Assembly (NCBI RefSeq): GCF_907164915.1 | Contig: NW_025919569.1 | Location: 99,730 to 163,729 of the forward strand | DNA: 64,000 nucleotides | Origin: Impatiens glandulifera | Taxonomy: Eukaryota; Streptophyta; Magnoliopsida; Ericales; Balsaminaceae | Direction of reading: 5' to 3' | Shown here: one piece after another, positions 1-10,720 of the stretch | Numbering within the stretch: the first letter of the stretch is position 1 | How the letters are laid out: every line of letters begins with the position of its first letter | Made by a program: the position numbers and the translations under genes | The notes under the pieces: model-generated | Databases searched by the model: none | The model's input: only the letters and a program-made list of their open reading frames with translations | What the model was told of the DNA's origin: nothing

Positions 1-2
1 TC

Positions 3-2213
3 AACACCGCATGCTACACACAAAACCGATCTTTAGTAACTAAACGCTTTTCCAAAACTCCTTTTGAAATATACTATGATCGAATTCACATACGATATTT
101 TCAAATTTTTTGTAGCAAATGTTTTGTTCACAACAACGGCAAGAATTACTTGACCGCTTTTGATGCTAAATCCGATGAGGGAATAATATTGGGATATTCA
201 GCTGTAAGTAAAGCCTACAGGATATACAATACTAGGACCTTAACAGTTGAAGAAACAGCCCACGTTGTTTTCAATGAATCGGTTGAACGAAACACTGCAT
301 TACCCTTCGATCTTCACAACAGAATGGAAAACTTCAATATCTATTCTGATGATGAAGACGAGGTTCCGGTTTTTAGACGATTTGTCAATGACCAAGCGGT
401 TGATGCTGAACCTCAGCCTGCTCAAGCTGCTTTACCGCAGAAAGTTGACTCTTCAGTTTGTACTGAAGAAATCGGTCGGTCTGACTTTGTTCAACCTACC
501 GATCAGTCTAACCTTGATCAGCCAACCGAAAGCTTGATAGATACGTCTCGGATAAACCTTAGAAGGAACAAAAATCATCTTCTTGAACTAGTAATAGGTA
601 ACATATCCTCACCCGTCCGAACTAGGCAACAAAATTTGGAACACTATAAAAACTCAGCTTTCATATCACAAATTGAGCCGAAAAAGGTGGATGAAGCTTT
701 GTCAGATCCCGATTGAATACTAGCAATGCAAGAGGAATTAAACGAGTTTGAGAGAAATAAAGTCTGGTACCTAGTCCCTAGACCGAAAAATAAACCGGTT
801 ATAGGAACACGATGGGTATTCAGAAATAAACTCAATGAAGACGGTTTAGTTACGAGGAACAAAGCCCGGTTAGTGGCTCAAGGCTATAAACAGGAAGAAG
901 GCGTTGATTTTGAAGAATCATTTGCCCCTGTAGCTAGACTCGAGGCCATAAGAATATTTTTAGCATATGCAGCTTTCAAAAATCTCAAAGTTTTTCAAAT
1001 GGATGTTCAAAGTGCTTTTCTAAACGGTAAAGTAGATGAAGAGGTATATGTTAATCAACCTCCAGGTTTCAAAAACCCAGAACACGAAAACCATGTTTAC
1101 CGGCTGAACAAAGCCCTCTACGGTTTGAAACAGGCTCCAAGAGCTTGGTATGACACGTTAACACAATTCTTGTTTGATCACAAATTCACAATAGGTTCAG
1201 TAGACAAAACACTTTTTAAATTTGAGAGAAAGGAAGATATTACTCGTTCAAATTTATGTCGATGATATTATTTTCGGATTAACCGATCCAAAATTATGTG
1301 ATAAATTTTCAAAGATGATGACTGACAAATTTTAAATGAGTATGATGGGAGAACTGAGTTTCTTCCTAGGACTTCAGGTTAAGCAGATTGAAGCTGGAAC
1401 CTTCATAAGCCAACCGAAGTATACAGCCGAGCTATTGAAGAAATTTGGAATGAATACATGCGCTGAAGCGGCTACGCCAATGAGTCCTTCCGTAAAACTA
1501 GACAAAGATGAGGATGGTCAAGCCGTTGACATCACAGCATATCGAGGAATGATTGGATCATTGCTCTATCTAACAGCCAGCAGACCTGACATTTTGTTTG
1601 CGGTCGGGGTATGCGGAAGATTCCAAGCCAATTCAAAGCAATCACATTATACTGCGGCCAAAAGAATTTTAAAATATCTGAAGGGAACTCAAGAAGTGGG
1701 ACTTTGGTATCCGGAAGACTCAAGTTTCAACCTCATAAGCTACTCAGACGCCGATTACACAGGATGCAAGATTGATAGAAAGAGTACAAGTGGAACCTCC
1801 CAGTTCTTAGGTGACCGGTTAGTCACCTGGAGTAGCAAGAAACAGACCTCAGTTGCAACATCAACCGCAGAGGCAGAGTATATAGCAGCCGGAAGCTGCT
1901 GTGCACAACTCCTCTGGATCCAACACCCACTAAGGGACTTCGGTGTAGAATCCAAGGAATCTCCAATATTCTGTGAAAACACCAGCGCGATAGCGATTAC
2001 ATACAATCTCGTATTGCACTCAAGAATAAAGCACACATTGATATAAGACACCATTTCATCCGGGAACACGTTTAGGAGAAACATATCCGGTTGGAATACG
2101 TCTCGACCGAGCAACAAGTAGCGGATATTTTCACAAAACCGCTACAGGAAGCTAAGTTTTCTCACTTTAGAAATATTTTGGGAATTTCTGATGTTAAGCA
2201 ACTTATATCATGA
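3..2213 (+). pseudogene. Ty1-copia pol, 3' part: integrase C-terminus, reverse transcriptase, RNase H
   Basis: The reading frame is open from the window edge and starts inside the integrase C-terminal region (KTPFEIYYD, then DEGIILGYS near 175-200). Reverse transcriptase follows from about 744, with [13 protein letters not shown], FAPVARLEA and [11 protein letters not shown] motifs and the catalytic YVDDIIFG box at 1255-1278. RNase H follows with DADYTGCKIDRKSTSG near 1750 and STAEAEYIAAGSC near 1860. The gene is broken: an in-frame TGA at 714-716, a frameshift near 1240 just before YVDD, a TAA at 1333-1335, a frameshift near 2035 and another stop near 2075. The last codon matches the usual Ty1-copia end (ADIFTKPL, then about 25 residues). 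It is followed by further genes rather than by an LTR, which is the Sirevirus arrangement. Gag, protease and the 5' LTR lie outside the window. Confidence 0.93.
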
Positions 2214-2928
2214 TCATGCATGCATATTGCTTAAACACATAATAATGAGAAACCGGGATATGTGTTCAGGGAGAAGCTCTCGCTTCTCAAACCATATTCA
2301 AATAGGCCATTGAAAATTCAAGAATGCTAACCAGGAGGAAGTCTTCGGTTATGCCTGATTACTTCATGACGTCAAATCACGTGTATACTTATTACATGGT
2401 TGAAATGATCTAGTAGAATTAGACATATTTAATCCAAAGTTGAACAAATGTTGACGTGACTCGACATTTCTTCACAATCGGAACAAAATATCCAACTAAA
2501 ACCGGTCATGGAAAACCGCTCAGTACACATGCACTCTGGTTTTGATGGAATGAACTTTTCCGGTTAACCTGGGATGACTAACTGAGTTTTCATGCATACT
2601 TTGAGAAATGAAGCCTGTAATAAATAAAAACAGTCTACCGCAATCGAGATGACGACATGTGTCCATCATCAAGAGAGGGAGACTCACATCTTGTCAATAG
2701 ATTTTTGTCATCATGAATATCTTGGTAATAATTAGTTTTGCTTTGGAAATAAAACATTATACACTTCAACAAGTTAAAGCCTATTAACTAATTGATGACA
2801 TCATCGAGCATGCTTAACCTACTAATCTAGTCGAACCCCTGGCTATATAAACCACCCTTAAATCTTCACAAATCTTCACAAAGTTCACTATTCACAAAAC
2901 AGTCTTGAGCTTAAACCATTTCAAGAAC
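2214..2928 (+). promoter_or_regulatory. Spacer between pol and first env-position gene, with TATA box
   Basis: About 715 bases without a convincing ORF. It contains several ACCGGT/AACCGG words and, near its 3' end, a good TATA box (TATATAAA, 2844-2851), followed by a duplicated AAATCTTCAC at 2860-2880 and the ATG of the next gene at 2929. The TATA box suggests that the downstream gene can be transcribed on its own and not only from the LTR. Transcription itself cannot be seen from the sequence. Confidence 0.55.
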
Positions 2929-3665
2929 ATGAACTCCAACTCTCTAGCAAAGAAAATTCTATTGGCTGATTTCAACTCAATCTTCCAATACGAAGATCAT
3001 GAGGTTAGAGAAATGTTCTTAGCCGTTGAAAGAAGTGGCCTAAGAGGATTTCTCGAAAACAGATTCATTCTCGACTACCTAGTAGTCGAAGAATTCTTCC
3101 AGACCGCAAAATAGGTGCATCGAGACATAATCGTTGCACAAGTTTACGGTCAGTCATTTCTATTCAGCGAGACGGATTTTGCTGAATACTGCGGTTTGCC
3201 CACTAAAGGGTAACTGATTTAACCTACTCTCCGGTGACTATGGAAGAAATGTGTCATCGGTTCTCCAACTCTAACATCCCACTTAGACCCTGGGGTGCTA
3301 AAAGCTAACTCTCTCACAAGTACCAGCTTCTTTGTGAGATTCTGGGAAAGTCCATCTTGGGTAGAGAGAAAAGCTATTACTACACCCAAAGGCTTTTCGA
3401 AATGATGATCGCTGTTACGGTTGGGACACCGGTTAATTGGTCCTGGATCATCTTCAGCAACCTGAAGAAGATGATCCTTTCAAACAAAAACGGCTACGCT
3501 CCTCAGCTAAGCGGTTTCTGTGCCAATCTGGACATCCACTCCGGACCCTTCGTAACCCTCCATCCAAAGCACGTGCTCACTAAGGAGAGAGTACAAGAGC
3601 TCATCGACCGATGGGAAGCAGCCAAAGTAAAGAGGAATCAAGCGGCCGAGTCATCAAATGTTTAA
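2929..3665 (+). pseudogene. Env-position gene, short paralog 1 (broken)
   Basis: The start is the ATG at 2929; in-frame codons upstream have no ATG. The N-terminus carries the pattern shared by all five copies in this window: a VDF/ADFNSIF-like strand, then SGLRGFLEN and a hydrophobic-aromatic VVEEFF motif (residues 10-60). A TAG at 3112-3114 ends the first frame, a middle segment is recognisable but interrupted (CGLPT near 3195, then stops), and from 3357 a third piece is open, with RLFEMMIAV, VNWSWIIFSNLKKM and the end at 3663-3665. Two frames are used, so at least one indel is present. The domain resembles a family annotated in plants as putative plant transposon protein; function unknown. 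No signal peptide or membrane segment is visible. The 3' untranslated sequence resembles that of the next gene, supporting tandem duplication. Confidence 0.7.
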
Positions 3666-4101
3666 CTTGTCTATTATTCTTTTCCTTTTCAAAACCGGTA
3701 ATTTTGTTGTACTACCGGTTTGGTACCACGAATTAATGAAGATTATTTCCTTCCACTTTAGTCTAAAATCTAAAAATCATAAATGATCAACATTTAATGC
3801 GCCGTATCAAATCAAATCGAATCACTCTTGGAAACAGAAATCTTCATTTTCAAGAAGCATGCCTGATCTGACTTGACTAGACATGCCTTTATTCTCTTGA
3901 AAATTTACAAAACATTAATGACCAGACATAAATGGTCTGATTTTTCAAAATATCTTCATTTAATGCATCCAACCGCTCAAGCTATAAAAAGGGACTCAAT
4001 CCTGCATCTTCAAAAACACGCCTCCTTCATCTTTCTCTCTAAAAAGCTTGAAAATTCAAAAAGAACTCCTGTCGATTTCTCATTCTCACTCTTCCTCAAA
4101 A
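3666..4101 (+). promoter_or_regulatory. Intergenic promoter of env-position paralog 2
   Basis: The first part (3666-3730) resembles the region just after paralog 2 (4864-4915): both have a CCGGT word and a TTTTG(T/C)TGTAC segment, so the tandem copy included 3' flanking DNA. A TATA box (TATAAAAA) lies at 3983-3990. A TTTCTCTCTAAAA leader motif at 4032-4044 recurs upstream of three other copies. The translation start is at 4102. Confidence 0.55.
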
Positions 4102-4863
4102 ATGTCTGCTGAGCTGAGAAACACTCTTATCGTCAACTTCGAAGACGTAAAAGATAGTCGGTATCAGGACTTCATCTTCCAACCGCTCATAGAATCGGGG
4201 CTTCAGGGATTCCTTGAAGGCTCAAACACTATCCTCGTAGAGGAAGCGTGCGAGTTTTTCAACAATGGGAATATTCTAGACTATGGTAGCATTCAAACCA
4301 TCATCGACGGACAATTTCTTCAGCTTACCGAAGATCAATTTGCCGCCTTCTTTCACCTTCCAACCGAAGGTTTCTTTGACTTTCCAACGCCATTCTTTCC
4401 GGCTAAGGAAGACTTCACCCATATCTTCTCCTCTTCCATCGTACCGGTCAAAGACCACGAGAAGAAAGAAAGATTTGCTCCTCACTACCAAGTCTTTCAC
4501 GACTTGGTTCAGCGGTCTATCATGGGCCGAATTCCAAACCAGAACTACAACCGGGAGGCTTTCGACATCATGATAGCCATCATCCGCAACTCATCAATTG
4601 ACTGGGCAACCTACCTCTTCAACAACTTGAAGCTGCTCATAACCGCTTCAAGGGGAAGGACCGGTTTCGCCCCTCAAGTCACTCGATTTCTGAAAGCTCA
4701 GCGCCTCAACCTTGGACCCGGTGTTTCTGTCGGACCGGCCAACACTATGACTCTATCCATGCTAGATAGATGGATATCGAGGATTGAGGAACGGACACCC
4801 GACAACACTGTGGACAAGTGGTATGACAGAATGGTGGAAGGGGATTGGGTCGATCTAAACTAA
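4102..4863 (+). CDS. Env-position gene, short paralog 2; intact 253-residue protein of unknown function
   Basis: An uninterrupted ORF from the first ATG after the TATA box and TCTCTCTAAAA leader to TAA at 4861-4863. Residues 5-60 carry the family pattern (IVNFEDV, ESGLQGFLEG, VEEACEFF). A short beta-rich stretch ending in FFHLPTEG follows (about 85-95), then a spacer with VPV, then the conserved helical block (VFHDLVQRSIMGR, FDIMIAI, IDWATYLFNNLKLL, residues 145-200). It is soluble-looking, with no membrane span, signal peptide or coiled coil. It lacks the long disordered and coiled-coil tail of the third gene. It lies between a broken and a multiply stopped paralog and is the only undamaged long ORF in this element. 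The family is plant-retroelement-associated; no biochemical role is known to me. Confidence 0.75.
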   Translation: MSAELRNTLIVNFEDVKDSRYQDFIFQPLIESGLQGFLEGSNTILVEEACEFFNNGNILDYGSIQTIIDGQFLQLTEDQFAAFFHLPTEGFFDFPTPFFPAKEDFTHIFSSSIVPVKDHEKKERFAPHYQVFHDLVQRSIMGRIPNQNYNREAFDIMIAIIRNSSIDWATYLFNNLKLLITASRGRTGFAPQVTRFLKAQRLNLGPGVSVGPANTMTLSMLDRWISRIEERTPDNTVDKWYDRMVEGDWVDLN

Positions 4864-5389
4864 GTTATTTGTATTTCTTTCCGGTTTTTTGGTCATTTTG
4901 CTGTACGACCGAAAACCGCTTAACATCATATTTCAGACTTATTTATGAAAATTTCTAATTTTAAAGTCTCCGGTTTTTCTTTCCATATCTTTCTTTCCGG
5001 TTTTAAGTTTAATAAACATAAAACTTCATGTTAAACGAAACTTCCGGTTAACAACGCTTCCAGTAAATCGGAATCTCAAAACAAAATAAAAAGTTTGAAA
5101 AAAAATAAAAAATTCTCCGCCCACGGTTTTACCGCACAAAATTTACCGCCCATTGGTTTTTCCGCATTTACCGCCGAAAGTTACTGTAGTAACGTTTGGA
5201 GGGAAAATTGGCGCCAAATATACTATCAAGTGACGGTTCGCCTTCCAACCGTTCGAAACCGCCTCCTATATAAGTTCAGATCAGTTCACTTTCTACATAC
5301 GCTTTCTCTCTCTAAAAACTCTCAAATCTTCAAAAGACTCTTCAACTTTCTCTCATCGTTGTTCTTCATCTTTTCTTCACAAATCTATC
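4864..5389 (+). promoter_or_regulatory. Intergenic promoter of the long env-position gene
   Basis: No gene. The stretch is rich in CCGGTTTT words (about 4880-5050) and ends in a promoter-like block: TATATAAG at 5267-5274, then GCTTTCTCTCTCTAAAAAC at 5301-5319, about 35 bases downstream, which is the distance expected for a plant transcription start. The ATG is at 5390. Confidence 0.55.
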
Positions 5390-8324
5390 ATGGCTCTAGG
5401 TAAAGAACCTTTCCAATGGATGTTGCAGGTAGATTTCAACGACATCGACGAACACGCTGGGGATAAAAACAAGGTTGTGCTTCAATCTCTAAGAGATTCG
5501 GGATTGGAGGCGTTCCCATCTGGTCCGTTCGTCGTGTATCCAACGGCAGTTATGGAGTTTCTGGCGACGGCGACCTTGACAAAGAGGAAAGTCTCCGCCA
5601 CCGTCAACGACAAAGAGGTGAACATCACGGAGGAGCTTTTCTCTGAAGCCCTCGGTTTGCCCAACACCGGCTTGGACTTCAAGACCAACCTAACCGCTGC
5701 AAAATCTAATGCGGTCCGGTTAGTGATATCGGCTAACGATCAGGATCTGGTGATTCACTCAAGCCGAAGAATAAACTGAAACCGAAGTTCAAGTGGTTGC
5801 TGAACATCATCTCTCGTTCGATTCAGGTTAGAGGAGGTAACTTCGATAACCTGACAAAACTTAAGCTTAAAATGATGATGGCTATTGTCCGCGGTGACAA
5901 GATAGATTGGGGAGCCGTCATTTTCGAAGAGTTCTGTGAAATAATGATACAGAAGGATGGCCGGGTTCAGGCATTCGCAATGCAAATCGTCAAAATTCTC
6001 AAGTTCCTTAAGATGGAACTTGGTGAAGGTGAACCGCTCCCACCCAACAACATTCTCAACTCCGAGTCAATGAGTGAGAAAACTGACAAAGCGGTTAAAC
6101 CGAAGTCTTCCAGAACGAAGTCTTCCAAGGGGACCAGTTCTTCCGCTCCGGCTGAAGAAAGTTCAAAACAAGAAAAACCGAAGAGGAAGGCGGTTCAAGC
6201 CGAAGCTTCACAAAAGAAGAAGGGAAGGAAGAAGTCTTCCGCAAAGAAGAGCTCCAACAAACCGACGGACTCCGAGAAAACCCTTTCCTCGGACAATTCA
6301 CCAAAGAGAACCGGAAACGTCTTCCAGCCCATTCCCATCAACACCGTTCGTCCCATCAATGTTGACTCTGCACCTTCAAGGCAAGCCGAGCCCTCGGGGA
6401 GCCACGAAACCGAGTCAACATCAAAGGAGGCAGCAGAGGTTAGTATTAACTTTGAAAACTCCAAATCCCCAAGCAAGAAGATCGACGAGGTAATGGCCGA
6501 CGTAGGCTTAAATACCTCGGAAGTCATTGTGGACGTAGTCAAAAATATTGCTAAGGAAACCGAAGACGATATGTCAAGTCGTCTTAAGTCAGCTGATCAG
6601 TTTGAGATACCCGATCAAAGTGAACTTCAACCGGTCGAAGAAACGACCAAAACTGTGAACATCACCCCTCCGGCTCATGAGGGTAACACTAAAGAACAGG
6701 AATCATCCGATTCTGCAGGGAACAAGTCTGCTCTAAATGTTACAACGATCCAATCGGCCCAAGATGGCCCAACTGATTCAAAAATCATACCTGAAGGGCC
6801 AGTTCATGTTAACAAAGGCAAAGAGGTTTTATTTGAAGATTCGACGGTAAAGGGAAAAGGTGTTCTGCAAACCAGCTCCCAACCCGAGACCATAACCGAA
6901 AGCAAGGTCACTTTTTCCGCAGAAGAAGAGGAGGAGATGTTTGAGGGGCTCATTAGGGACATGCACAGAGATGCCAGTGAGGTGATATCACCATATCTCT
7001 TATTGGTACAGCTTCGTTGTGAGACAAAGTTGTCAGATATGATTTCGGAGATGAGCGGTAACAAACACTGGGAGAAACTCTTAGAATTAGAAGAAACGAC
7101 CCTCAAACTAGCAAACACCAACCTTATCCAACCCGCATTCAGCAAAACCGTAGTAATTCTCGAATACGCTCGGTTACAAGCAATAGAAGACGCATTGAAG
7201 GATGCAGAAGGAGCAGCGTTAACTCCGATTGAAGTAAGAATGACTGAACGGTTTCATCCAGTACGAGAAAAGCTCCTTAGAAATCTTGACCGGCTAGATG
7301 CACAATGGAGAAACAACTGCGGACATCAATTAATCAATGCCGACTTATATCAAAGCAAACCCTTCTTTGCTGCCGGAGAGACATCCAGGATAGTAGAAAA
7401 CCGGGGACGAGATTCTCCTCAAACTGATAAGGTTCAAGAGCTTTAGCAGGTAAATCAGGTGGTGATCGAAACACTTGAGTCGTGCCTTGGGAACTACAGC
7501 ATCGCAACCAATGAAAAGATTGCAACGGCTGAAGCTAATCTGTCGAATACCATCCGGGGATCCGTTCAAACCGAAATGGCCAACACAGTTCAAACCTCAA
7601 TCAGATCCATGATAGATGAAGCTGTGCAAACTTCCGTCAAATCATTGATCGCAGAATCCATTCAAACCGCAATCGCTCCCTTAATCGATATGTTGTAGGC
7701 TATGGCTGTTCAAATTGGGGAGTTGTCTAAACTTCAAGTGAGCAAAACTCAAGAGCAAATCAATTCTGACACCGAAACCACAAGGAAACTACAAAACAAA
7801 GAAAGGGAAAGAGAACGGTTGAGGAAAGAACTTGAAGACAAAGATCATGCGCTTGCCCAACAGTGTAATGAGGAAGAACAGTCAACTATCCTGGAACCCA
7901 TACCGGCTCAACCGTCACACGCTATGAAGACAAGGAATAAAAATAAGAGAAAGGCGGTTGCAGAGGTGATGAAACGGGCAGAACAAAACAGCCAAAGAGT
8001 GATAGAACCAGTCGGGCTAAACGTACAACCTCTTGATGAAGAAGAAGAAGAGGATCTCGAAGAACTCAATCGGCGTAAAAAGAGGGCAATCGAAAGTTCA
8101 ACCGCAACTCCAAGCTCCAGACCGACTGTTACTCAACCTCCTTGACCACCAAAACCAGTCTGTGCCGGTTTTGGATTCGGCAAAAGAACTCTCGGCGTAT
8201 CAAGTGTATTTGCCGGATGGAGAGTTGACGCTGAAAGACGAGATAGGGAGTGGAAGGCAAGGGAGGAAGAACAAAGAAGCGATTGGAAAAAGAACTTGAA
8301 AAGGGGGGACCATCCAAACCTTAG
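5390..8324 (+). pseudogene. Env-position gene, long form (N-terminal domain, disordered middle, coiled coil), broken
   Basis: The start ATG at 5390 follows a TATA box and leader motif. Residues 1-130 hold the family domain (MLQVDFNDI, DSGLEAF, VMEFL, EALGLPNTGL). A frameshift near 5750 moves the frame, which resumes with WLLNIISRSIQVRGGNFDNLTK and IDWGAVIFEEF. Next is a Ser/Lys/Glu/Pro-rich segment with basic clusters such as KKKGRKKSSAKK (about 6090-6300) and an acidic stretch. A conserved helical block lies at 6940-7400 and a long heptad-like C-terminus (KERERERLRKELEDKDHAL) at 7700-8140. In-frame stops are TAG 7444-7446, TAG 7696-7698 and TGA 8143-8145; a second frameshift lies near 8278. 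The end was set by alignment with the intact copy ending at 29799 (both finish GGPSKP). Two of the stops look like C-to-T changes of CAG codons. The position 3' of pol is that of the Sirevirus env-like ORF, but no transmembrane segment is visible, so env is a positional name only. Confidence 0.75.
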
Positions 8325-8662
8325 TTTCTTTTTCTTTCCTTAAGAACAATTTATTTATGTGGTTTCAGAACTCAGTCGTATTTTTATCATACTTTGAATT
8401 TACTATTTCTCTTTAAATATCCTTTGAAAAGTCGAAACATGTTTTTTGAAATTTTCTTAAGCAGAAAAACTTCAAAACTTCAAAAGGCAAAATTATGAAA
8501 CAGATTTTTAAACCGGCCATACATTACAAGTTTTGAATATTTATTCTAAATAATCAAAAAGGGAGAAATTGATAAGAAAAATTAAGAAAGTTAATTTTTT
8601 AAATCGGCCATACATTACAAGTTTTGAATATTTATTCTAAATAATCAAAAATGGAGAGATAT
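8325..8662 (+). repeat. 3' untranslated region with duplicated polypurine tract
   Basis: After the long gene comes AT-rich non-coding DNA, then a 91-92 bp tandem duplication (about 8512-8603 and 8604-8662 onward). Each copy has CGGCCATACATTACAAG, TTTATTCTAAATAATC and a purine tract (AAAAAGGGAGAAA at 8556-8568, AAAAATGGAGAGA at 8647-8659), followed by TGATAAGAAAAATTAAG. The second copy is the one directly continued by LTR sequence. Repeated polypurine tracts are known for Sireviruses. Confidence 0.75.
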
Positions 8663-9907
8663 TGATAAGAAAAATTAAGTAAAGTTAATTTTTGGAACCG
8701 GCTAGAAAAACTAAACAATTGTTAACCTCTGTGTGCAGGAACAAATCAAATCGTATAAACCGGTTGGAGCCTCATGAACCGGCTGTTGAAACACTTCAAA
8801 GAAATCCAGTTCCAAGTGATAAAGTCAAGATCAGAGGAACCGGTTTTTAACTCTCTCAAGAGACCGGCTAGCAAAGACAAAGTTCACATTCGAGCCGGAC
8901 TATATTATGTAAGAGACAAAACCGGAAACTTCAATCTACAGATGACGTAATATGACGAAATAGACGTGTCTCGAAGGGATAAAAGAAGATAAGATCCGAT
9001 CAGAGGCATGCGAGGAAAGCAATGATGATTTACTGATCCGATGTTGACAACCGGAAGGTGCATTCCTGACACGTGTCCGAATCTGCAAACCGGCAACGTC
9101 ATATTTACCTGAGGAATCCCTGCATGCTTGCCAAGTGTTGAGGAAGGTGAAACGTGCAAGTAACCTTCCTGCACCAGCGTGATGCTGGATCAACAAATCC
9201 CACGATGAGAGAAGAAAATGGCCGTTGGGATCTCATCTACTATAAAAGGAAGATGAAGCGACCTCATTAATGACACATATAACATCAGAGGGAACACGAA
9301 CATACGAAAGCAAGCGATAAGTTACAATATCTTAGAGAGATAAAATCCTACGAACGATCCAAAACCGGTGTGTCATAAACCGGAAGCTTTGTCTGTGTGT
9401 GTTTGTATTGTGTTGTGTATTACATCAAGAGTGAGTTGGTGTAACCGGCGATTAGAGAGTTGGGCTCGACCGGCAGTGTTATTGTTGTAACGTTGAAAGT
9501 TAGTGGAGATCCTTCTCATAACCTGAGAATAAGGGGTGACGTAGGAGGGTTTGCTCCGAACATCCATAAAAAATATTGTCTCGTGTCATTTCCTTTATTT
9601 CCCGCTTATTCACTTAATCTAACCACAAACCAAAACAATCTTACTCTTTAAACCAAAAACCGGTCCATACACTCCATCTAAAACCGACTTCTTCTAAACA
9701 TCATCTAAGTCGCATACGTTGCTTCAGACTGAAACATACATTTCTGCCCTTGAACCCGGTTCAAGAGTCTGTGACAGTTTGTGAAGTGCTGAGAACGGTC
9801 ATAGTCTCTAACCGGACTATCACCAAAGTGTTGTGTGTTGTGTAAGAGGCCACCCTTCCTGAAACCGGAAACACCCCGGTCCTCTAAGGGCGTCCCCGAT
9901 CATAACA
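8663..9907 (+). repeat. 3' LTR of Sirevirus element A
   Basis: It starts TGATAAG right after a polypurine tract and ends CATAACA, with the TG...CA ends expected of an LTR. It aligns along its length with the LTR pair at 27528 and 30080. U3 is studded with AACCGG words. A TATA box (TATAAAAG) lies at 9241-9248. Downstream are three stem-loop-like segments shared by all LTRs of this group (about 9511-9530, 9541-9560, 9749-9765) and a CATAAA word near 9565 that could serve in polyadenylation. The right flank begins TACTA. The left target copy would lie outside the window. Confidence 0.85.
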
Positions 9908-10720
9908 TACTATAATGCGTGTAATTCACTTGCGGTAACAGGAATCCCTATTCCAATCATACGAGATTTACTACCACCCATGCTTATTTTTCATTCGATC
10001 AAACCAACAAAGACTTTCTAGGGCAATCATAAATGAAATTCATTGACGATAATTCTATTGTTAATGACAATGTCACTACTATAATCAAGGATGTCTCTCC
10101 AAGAGTTCATGTAAGTAGACTATTAAACAAGATTAAGTGAAAATGAAATGTTTCCCATTTAATGTTGTAATTGGTAGGTGACATGGAAATTGAAGACATG
10201 GACCTAATTCATATTCTCTATAAAGATGTATTCTTTCATGGATTGGTCTTCAGTTTAGATAGATGAGTTCAAATACTTTCAAGGTCCTTCCATAGAACTG
10301 CTTCTTATAATAATATCGTGCAGAACAAATTTGATAACTCCCGCAGAACATGAGAGGTGATATAGTATCTCTATCTCTTTTCTTTCCTGTTTTGAAAAGA
10401 AAATATAGTGAAATTAATGTGTTTACATGATATATTTGTATCTTTACTGCTGAAAGTCATGACTCAAAAAGATAGGAAATGCATAATGAGCATAACCAAC
10501 AAAATGTTGAAGAGATTCTGCTAAAACATGAACATTAAAGACAAACTTGAAATGTCCCGATTCAATAATAATGAAATTTGTCTCTCTTTATGTCGAGATC
10601 AAGAAAACGCCAATCCATCCAATGGCCTGATAGTCAATGTTGCTACCTCTCTTTGGATTGACACTGCATGACAAATGATTATCGATTTCTTAAATAATGT
10701 GGAGTTTCATGTATGTGTAG
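9908..10720 (+). pseudogene. HD-ZIP IV START/SAD-region fragment, copy 1
   Basis: Homologous to 25520-26260 at the DNA level, beginning exactly at the LTR end. Near 10460-10700 the translation carries TQKDRKCIMSITNKMLKRFC, then stop, then EICLSLCRDQEN and GLIVNVATSLWID. This matches the C-terminal START part of HD-ZIP IV proteins (typically MxxxFC ... GLIVSAATSLWLP). A TAA sits after RFC and the frame around 10190 lacks the segment encoding TWMEHVEIE that the other copy has. The homeodomain and zipper are absent here. It may have been cut off by the insertion of element A, whose LTR ends inside it. START domains bind lipids in intact proteins; this fragment is not expected to work. Confidence 0.65.

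Noticed and set aside
1230..1280. Programmed ribosomal frameshift just before the YVDD box
   Set aside because: Frameshifting is not expected inside copia RT, and other disruptions are scattered through the same gene.
7444..7698. Programmed stop-codon readthrough in the long env-position gene
   Set aside because: Three stops plus two frameshifts occur in this copy, and element B has sense codons at these places, so simple decay explains it.
5390..8324. True viral-type envelope protein
   Set aside because: No signal peptide, transmembrane helix or cleavage-site pattern is visible in any of the five copies. The name env is positional only.
8570..8662. Placing the LTR start of element A at 8570
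   Set aside because: The LTR-like bases there break off after about 25 bases and the purine-tract region repeats; full LTR homology starts at 8663.
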